Positions 56,199 through 64,000 of a DNA stretch of 64,000 nt are shown here, one piece after another. The notes below the pieces were generated by a model. It did not search any database. It worked only from the letters and a program-made list of their open reading frames with translations, and was not told the DNA's origin. The stretch is from Strix aluco. Taxonomy: Eukaryota > Chordata > Aves > Strigiformes > Strigidae. Numbering within the stretch: position 1 is the stretch's first letter; every line of letters starts with the position of its first letter. A program made the translations under genes and the position numbers. Location of the stretch: positions 93,579,552-93,643,551 of the forward strand of contig NC_133933.1 in NCBI RefSeq assembly GCF_031877795.1, given 5' to 3'.

Positions 56199-59100
56199 TT
56201 TAGTTATAGTTATATAGTTATGCTGTGCAAATATATTCTATATAAAATATTTATTATATAAAGGAATTCTTACCATCCCAGAATATTTATATTATATATA
56301 TGCTGTGAATATATATATGATATGTTTATAATATGAAATACAATTACATTACCTGAATATATATGACCTAGTTGGAAACTGACACATAACAAATCTAAAC
56401 CTTGTCAGATAATTCTTCCTAAGTATGTAACTTTTGACAAATACATATTTTTAAAAATGGTGCTGCTATTAATAAGAAATAATTTAAAATACAAAGAATG
56501 TTCAGAGTGTTTTCCAGCTGAAATGCAGAGCTCATCATGGAAATTATTATCTTGGGTATTCATTATCTCAGCAGTGCAAGAGATCATTCATATTGTTTGT
56601 GACATTAGCATTTGGCAAATACTCCCAAATAAAATATTGACATGTGCACCAAGTAGCTTTTTGTCTGAAGTAAATATTTTAAATACATTAAAACACGTAT
56701 ATTTGACAGAGGTTTTATTTATTTACTGATTTACTTAGAGAGGATTCAGAGAACATGAATAAGGAGTGCTAGACGTAATCTGTACAAATGTTAAGTGAAT
56801 GTTCTGTTAAAGCAACTTTTATACACGTATGTCCTTAAGCACCTTGTTGAAGCAAAGACTTTGTCTTTGAATTTGGACCTATATTAGTAATGGATGAAAA
56901 CAAGGGCTATGTAGTAACTGCAGAATAGGTGGGGGCTTCATTTCCTGGTGCATTTTTTGCTTTTATCAGAAAAAACCCTATGTTGACTAGCAGCATGCTG
57001 GCAATCTAGAGGGGATTCAACGGCCTCAAAAGAAATGCAGTTTTAAAGCCTGCCCTGGCTCCCTCTGAAATCTGCAGCAACTTTACTTTGAACTGCAAGG
57101 GAGTTATATCAATTCTCAGCTGATGCCTCAGTGCCAATAAACACATTCCCATTGGAGGGAGGGGAAGAAAGTGTGTCTTGACACTGCAAGACCTGAGCCT
57201 GCTCAACCAAAGAGAAAATACCAGCTTCTGAGGATCCATCCTTTCATTTCAATTCTTCAAAGAACTGTAGACCGGAGATGCCCTTCACAAGATTGCTTAT
57301 ATCCATGAGCAAGGTAACAGTGGAGGAGCCATACTTGTTTTTCCCCACACTGAGGACAAGAAAAAGTTTGTTTGAAGAAAAACTAATGGAGCTTTTCTAA
57401 AGAGGTTACTATTTTGCTTCCCTTTCCTGCTGCAGCCTCTGTTCTCTCTCATTGCTCTCTTCCCATGGCAGGAGAGCAGGTGCAAGGCAGATGCTTTGGC
57501 AGATAAAATGTTCTAGTACTATAATTATAATCAACATTTCTGTGTAAAATACCCAAGGGTTTTTGCATGAACAACACATATAGGAAATTCCACACAGAGT
57601 TTTCATTTCCTTGTTCTCAGTCATCATATCGTAAATGCTAACAGCTTTAATCTTCTGAATTCCAAATTTTTTTGGGAGGTGGGATGTAATATCCCTGGGA
57701 AGTACCAGCTTGACCAGGCTTAATCCTCCCTTGCATCCAAGATGGCCTTGGCATAGTGGAATGAGAGAGGAGGCATTGGGAATACTCTGCAAAGGTTTGG
57801 ATTTATGAACAGCATCAGCCTAAGCCTCCCCAGCACACCTTTTAGTTTTTTATGTAAGGCTGATGGTGGAGAAAGAGCAGAGGCATGTGTGGCATAAGAC
57901 TTCATTATTTTCATGGGCTTTACATGGACATAGGATTCCCTATCACAGGCCAAGTAGCAGGACAGACTTGGATGGGTCTCAAGGACAGAAAGCAGTGCTG
58001 GCATAAGCTCTCTAGGAGCACTCCCTGGAGGAGGAGGACATGGGTTTTGTGTCCTTCTCTGTGCTGTGTGTGCAAACCGTAGTGACAGTTGGAGTAATGG
58101 CTTTCCGAGGCAGACACAAGAAATTAGCTCAGCTTAATAGCACGCCTCAGTGAACATTGGAACTGAGGATATAATTTTCAACAAATCATTTACTTCAAAA
58201 GGTTCATCTCTGTGTGTGCGAGTGTGCATGTTTCTTTATTTTTGTAATATAACTGTGAATAGGCTGAGAAATACTTGGATTTTGTTTATTTAAAAACATG
58301 CATCTCTATTTTTAATAAATTATGCACAAACCGGTTTTGCAGTTCCTCCTAACCAAACTGAGCTGTGTCAAGGAAGTCTGTCAGTGAGATGGACAGACTC
58401 ACCATGTCTCTCTGTTCTTTTGTTGAATTGGATTGCTATGATTAAGTATCCCATGAGGACATTACACACATTCATGTTTATCTGTTAAGATTTCTGTTCC
58501 CTGAACATCTCCAGTATTGTGTTTAAGAGTCTTTGTTTCCATAAAGCAGCATTCCAGTAAAGAGAATAAAAGCAAATACAGAATGTGTGAAAACCTCAGC
58601 TTTCAGTGTGGAGTGGAAGAATTATGCTAGCACTCAGGATTAAAAAAAAGATTGTAGGAGCATTTTTAAATGGAGGATTGAGGACAAGATGACAGGTGCA
58701 GGAGAGCACGCCAGTTGGAGTGACTCATTATCAAAAGGCTAAAACCAAAACCACTCTGTGTGCCTGAGAGAAGATGACAAAATCCAGATAGGAAATAACA
58801 AAGATTAGTGCAAACAATCCAAAGAAAATCAGGCATACAAAAAAGGATTAAATCAATATTCCACACGAAAGTGCTCTGTGCGACTGCTGGGAGTTTAAGG
58901 ATGGAGGTTAGTGAACTGGAACATTTAATTTTATACATTTGTAATAGTAGGCATCTTCTAGAAGATACAGTGGGATACTGTAATACAGTAGAGTACAAAT
59001 ATATCTGCATAACAGAGAAGATTACACCACTAGAGGAGCAGTAGTCTTCGTTAAAAGGAAACTAAGTTTCAAATTGGTAACAGAATGAAAATGTGCTGTA

Positions 59101-59399
59101 AAATCAATTCAGGTTGAAATTCCATAGCCAAGAAGGAGCAATAGTCAAAATCCAGTTGTCCTGTACTTGGAGGTCAGACCAGCCTATCTGGAGGCCAGCC
59201 CACCTCATCCCAAGGCAGGGTGCCAAATAGGTGGAACCGCCCACGATGCAAGTGCCTGTCCCTCTCTGCTGATGACAAGCTCAGGAGCCTACCTGACAAG
59301 CTCCGACAAAATGCATACCTGTTCAATGGGTAAAGTTAAGCATGGTAAATCCACCTGATGGTCAAGGCTGTGCTGGTAGTGACTTAACCGAGTGATGAC
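56199..59399. other. Intergenic, nothing recognised
   Basis: 3.2 kb of AT-rich DNA. The first 200 bp continue as irregular AT-rich repeats. A perfect AAACCGGTTT palindrome occurs at 58328-58337. No gene supported. Confidence 0.6.
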
Positions 59400-60330
59400 A
59401 ACAGCTGCAAAGCACTCTGAGATTAAAGGCTGCAAGGGTCAGGTAGGTGCAACGGGAGACTTCAGCTGTCTGCAGGGGATTCAAACAAGTTCAGAGCATG
59501 GTATTATTCAGAGATGACAGTTTTAGACAGTTTTACTTCTTGGCCCATCTAGTCAGATGATCCACAAAAGGAAAAACCACTCTAGACTTAATCCTGAGCA
59601 GTCTGCAAGAGCTATTTCTGCATATGACTATAGAGGAATAACTCTGTAGCAGTGAGTCCGAGGTATTCAAATCCACTATCCCTGCAAAAATGGAAAAGGC
59701 ACCAACATTCCATGTTCAAGAAGGGTGCTGTTTACAAATGATGAAGCTAGTCAGAAGTAAATGACAGGAGTCATAAAAGAATAAAGGTAAATGTTTTATA
59801 TATGAAGGAGTAAGCATGGCTTGTAAAGGTTGAAGTCACGCTTCAGTAATGTACTAGATATTGTTTAAGGTATCAACCACTCATTAAATACAAATATCAA
59901 AATGAAACGAAATCCATGATTATAACACCTTGTGAGCCACTGGTGAAACTGTATCTTGAGTATTGCATGGACTTTTGCTCCTTTGATACAGTATAACTGG
60001 AAAAGGTACAGAAAGGCAGCAGTTAGGATCAGGGACTGGAAACAGCATTTAGTCAAGGGGAGGAAACATTACAGGACTCCTCAGCTTAGAAAAAAGGTGA
60101 CTTAAAGAATTTTATTGAATATCTGTAAATCATTAATGATATAGAGAAAGTAAACAGCTATTTCTCATAACCTAAGATCTAGAAGCATCATATAAAATTG
60201 CCATGTAGCAGGCTTAAAATTAACAGACGATGCTTTTTCATATAATGCATAATTAAATTGAGAAGCTTATTGCCATGGGGTGCTGTCAGGACCAAAAGCA
60301 TAGAGAAATTTTAAAAAGTTATCAGGCATA
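59400..60330 (+). mobile_element. Very old CR1/L3-like LINE relic
   Basis: Scattered plus-strand remnants resemble the ORF2 of a CR1-clade LINE. An endonuclease-like GDFS occurs near 59456. LVKLYLEYCMDF-like coding near 59940-59975 corresponds to the RPHLEYC block, followed by a decayed tail. There are many stops and frameshifts. The match is by eye and the family and limits are uncertain. Confidence 0.5.
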
Positions 60331-63300
60331 GATAAGGCAGATACATCCCAGCCTTCTCAGCATCCAGTATTGGAAGCTGAACTGGACAGGCACCCTGCCT
60401 AGCCAGGAGTAGCTGTTTTTACATTCTAACCAAAGTAATTTAAAAGTTGGAGGAAAACCCAAGTTGTTGTTTTCTCCACTTCTACCCATCAGATGATAAC
60501 CTTTGGTTATTGTAAACTGGGATGGATTCTAAGTGATAATTTCAAGATGAACAGCTCCAGCTAAGTTGTCATATCCCAGGGGCTCTCATTTGTAACTGGA
60601 AACTAAACAGGAATAACAAGTCTTTCTTAGTTGAATGGATCACAGCAGCCCCCATCTCGTTATTCGAATGAAGATAAACACCTTTAAGTCATATAATAAA
60701 TTAAAGTCATATAATAAATGAATTCAAACAATACATTAAATATATCCCTTTCAATATGCAATTCAATTACTTTCATACTTCCACTTTCACCTTCTTCTGT
60801 TATAGTGAGAATTTGGTTAAAAAAAAGTTAACAGTAATAAGGTTATTTTCAGACCGATGCTTTCCCTTGTTGCAGTTGGTTGCTCAGAAAACATGGAAAA
60901 TTGGATTGTGCGCTCATCTGCCTTTTTCTGGTGGCTCAGTGCATTTTGTGACTTGTCTTGAGACACCATGAGCCAGGAATGATAAATTTAATTAAGCTCC
61001 TTAAGCAACAACATTCTGACTCAGTAAACACTAACACTTCCCCTTATGCCTGAGCAAACACGAAGATCTGGTCTCAGCTTGGGAATAGTTCAGAGTGCTA
61101 ATACAAACAACACAACTTGTGCTATTTTTACAAATGGTCTTGAAAGGTTTTCTAGCAAGTGTTGATCACACTTATCACTTAGGAAGGTAATTTTACTCTG
61201 TTGTTCTGTATCTTATGAGTGGAATCTCTTGTGTGAATACAGGAAATTTTTTCTTTGGGTTAAGGAGAGGGGGGATCAGTGCTGAGAAGCCTCTAAATGG
61301 TCCTCCCATAGTTTAAAAAAACCTCCAATAAAACCCAACCCTCCAAGTAACTAGAACTTAAACCTGCAGATACTCCCCAGTGACGTGGATTGGGTCAGAT
61401 TTTTTACAGCTTGAGTTACTTTTGTCCATGTTTGTATATGGCTGATCTACATTTTACACAGATATGTAAAAAGCATATGTACAGAGGCACATGCAGGGTT
61501 ATACATGAGTTCACACATTGATCAATAAGGGTCAACACTGGCATAGCAATGTTTCCTAGAAATTTCTAGTGGCCGTATCAGCACAGGGATTGCATCTCTG
61601 TGCCAGACCAAACACTTGCTCACACTGCCCCAGCAGACCTTTCTCCCCATCCGAGGGTCTGTGTAATGCTCCACTCTTCAGAGTTCACTTCATTTGTGTT
61701 GTTTTTTTAACCACTGACAGGTGTCTGAGGTGGGCAGGTGGGGATACAGAGAAACCATACAGGAATTGTCTGTCCTGACACTGTGGAAGTGCCGTATGAT
61801 TGCACATGTTTGGAGCTCCTGGGTCCCTTGGGGAAGGAGAGCTCTGCTCAGGAACAGCGTTGCAGCCATTAACTGTCTCATTCACAAGAAAAGGATTTGG
61901 GAGCAACAATGTGGTAGGATGATGGCTTACCAGTGGCAGCACGGCTGAGGGCCTGTGGGCCTGCTGTAGGGTCTCTGATGCTTCCCTGGGGGCTTTGGAG
62001 CACTGTGGAACACAAGGCAACTTTGGAACACAGTGTGCATTGCACACTGGCCTGCAGATGCATCAGAAATGCAGTAATTTTAACTTAGAGTTAATGAGAC
62101 AGCAATGAAGTTGGATCTTGCTCGCTTTGAATTAAGCCGTGTTTAAACTCAGCAGTGAAGATATGGTAAAATGATATTTTTGTTGCTATTCCTTAAGCCT
62201 TTGATTACAATGTAGAAAAAGAAAGCTGAAGGGGTTTCTAAACTGTCAGTATTTCTCTAAAAGGAAACCAAAGCATCTGCATCCGTGTGCACTGGAAGAC
62301 ATCAGGCCTCATCCTGCTTACTTGCATTGATACTCTTTATTATTTCTATTTCATCCAAAGTAGATGTAAAAAAAACAGATTCACTTGTTGAGTTTTTGTG
62401 CTTGTTATTTTGTATTCTACTGCTAAGTGGCAATTTTTCTGTGGCAAATTTTTTGTTGAAAAATCTGAAAATAGGGAAATGCTTGCATCCAAGATTATTT
62501 TTCACTTGAAATACAGGATGGGAATATTATTTAAATAAGTCTTTGAACTTTTATGAGCACTGAAGGTTCAATTGACCCAATTAATGTTCCATTCAGTCAA
62601 CACATCATCTAGTCCTTACTCTTTTCCTGACCTCAAACTATATCTTGTTTACAAATGCATACATGTTTAGCAATCAGCCTTTTTGGCCTATGTGAATTTT
62701 GTGTCTTGTCGGTTCTGCGGGGAAAGTGCCGACTGGTTTAAAGGATCCCTATTATTTCACTATCTTTGCTTGCAACTGTGTTTTGTTTCCTCTTAGGAGT
62801 CCCACTCTCATTCATCATGTTTCTTTTGTTCCCTTTTATTATCAGGCCGTTGTCTCAGAACATGAGCTAAACACCAAACACCCCTTTGTTAGTTACTTGT
62901 CCTTATCGTTATCATCAGGATCAGTTCCCTTCACATTTTCACATCTGACCAGCCTTCCTGAAAGTCAAATTATATTACAATTAGAAATGCCATGATGTAA
63001 TGTGCACAGGAACTTCCTATTCATATCCACAGAGTTGTGTATCTTTAACTGAGCAGAAAAACAAATCACTGCATTTGGAGGGCTAAATTCAGGGATAAGG
63101 TGGGGTAGACCATGAAGAGCAGTGGGATATGTCCATTTTAGCTGCCTTATTTATCAGCTGAAGAGGGGTTGTTGATTCTTATAAACCAGCTGGGAGATCT
63201 CAGCCGAGTTCTGCCCCAGGATATGTCTGTTTAACTGTTATCTCAGGCTGAAAGAACCGAAACTTAGGTCTTCAACTTCCCCAGAAAATGGCCTAATCAT

Positions 63301-64000
63301 GAGACAACAGGCCACCCTGAGGGGGGAGGGAGAAGGTTTCTAACTCTCCTGAGGATACTCTTTCTGTTGTCCAGAAAAGTATTTCAGGATTCACTGGCCA
63401 TAAGATAAAGGAAAGCATGTCCTGAATCTGCAGAGGCAAACAGGTCACGAAAGGACAGTAGGAACCCAAGCCTCTCAGCACACCAGCTACTTCATCTGGG
63501 AAATGGGTGTAAGGAGGGGAATGCATGGAAAATCACCCTGGGGGGTTCAGGGGTAAAAGTGGCCAGACAGCGAGCAGAGGCACTGGGCTGGCAGGAGGAG
63601 GACACAGCCATTGGGTGTGAGTGCCTTACTACTGAAACCTCTTCCTGCAGTCCATGTGAGGAGGTTGCTGTCAGATGCGTAAACAGAATTTATACCTATT
63701 GTCATGATTGTGCTGGGAGTAGGAGAGCCATACTATTCTCAAGATCCTCATTCACAGCATAGGTAGTTAAAATGTACTTTGTAGCTCAAATATATATGTG
63801 TATTTTTCCTTTGCTTTCAAGACTTCCTTACTTCCACCATTGTCTTTTCTTTCTTCCTTGCGAATCTCGCTTGCCAACTGTATCACTGATACAGTGGCTC
63901 TCAGAGCTGGTTTTATCTTATTCTCCTGCTCACTCACCTTCCTTACATTCAGTGTAGGCTTTCTGAGTTCCAATTTTAACTCCACCTGTCGGCATTTCTT
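60331..64000. other. Intergenic to window end, nothing recognised
   Basis: 3.7 kb with no supportable gene, RNA or transposon. It contains an 18-bp tandem duplication at 60685-60719. Open frames here are short and unrelated to any family I recognise. Confidence 0.6.
60685..60719. repeat. 18-bp tandem duplication
   Basis: Two copies of AAGTCATATAATAAATT-like sequence, 18 bp apart. Confidence 0.85.

Noticed and set aside
56046-56261. Frame encoding a repeating Ile-Phe peptide
   Set aside because: Artefact of the TTTATA microsatellite.
45831-64000. Search for the 5' exons of SNAP91, expected on the plus strand from conserved gene order
   Set aside because: No ANTH-domain coding exon was visible. 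It probably lies beyond the window.

Overview
The window is nuclear DNA from a bird. It contains split vertebrate genes with canonical GT-AG introns, CR1 LINE copies with the typical avian 3' end, an avian-type solo LTR and two CpG islands on an AT-rich background. The LTR type suggests a neoavian rather than a galliform, but the species cannot be fixed from the sequence alone.

Layout. Positions 1-2,570 are the flank downstream of the first gene and hold a 5'-truncated CR1 with a largely open reverse transcriptase frame. Positions 3,146-41,833 on the minus strand hold the complete CYB5R4 gene (cytochrome b5 reductase 4, Ncb5or): 16 coding exons with all phases agreeing, 523 codons plus stop, and a CpG-island promoter at about 41.4-42.1 kb. 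Its introns carry a second CR1 (intron 6), an old CR1 relic (intron 5), a solo ERV-type LTR with a perfect 5-bp target-site duplication (intron 10), a 98%-identical 0.32-kb direct duplication that brackets exon 4, and a GGGACC hexanucleotide array in intron 1. Positions 42,865-45,218 on the minus strand hold RIPPLY2, a short T-box co-repressor gene with a WRPW motif and the Ripply homology domain. It has a TATA box and its own CpG island. Its polyadenylation signal lies less than 1 kb upstream of the CYB5R4 start, so the two genes form a tight head-to-tail tandem (RIPPLY2 then CYB5R4), the same order as in mammals.

Positions 45.9-64 kb show no gene I can support. They hold low-complexity tracts, a degenerate Ty3/Gypsy-type integrase relic (about 52.56-53.09 kb), a 55-bp minisatellite (53.5 kb), a TTTATA microsatellite (56.1 kb) and a very old LINE relic (about 59.4-60.3 kb). 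In the conserved order SNAP91 would lie beyond the high-coordinate end and MRAP2 beyond the low-coordinate end. I looked for parts of both and found none.

The two genes are not functionally linked as far as is known: one is an ER-associated flavohaem reductase, the other a somite-segmentation co-repressor. I found no undescribed biological system. The observations most worth checking are the duplication around exon 4, the Gypsy relic, the intronic GC hexamer array, the ambiguous tiny first intron of RIPPLY2, and a substitution beside the FAD motif of CYB5R4.
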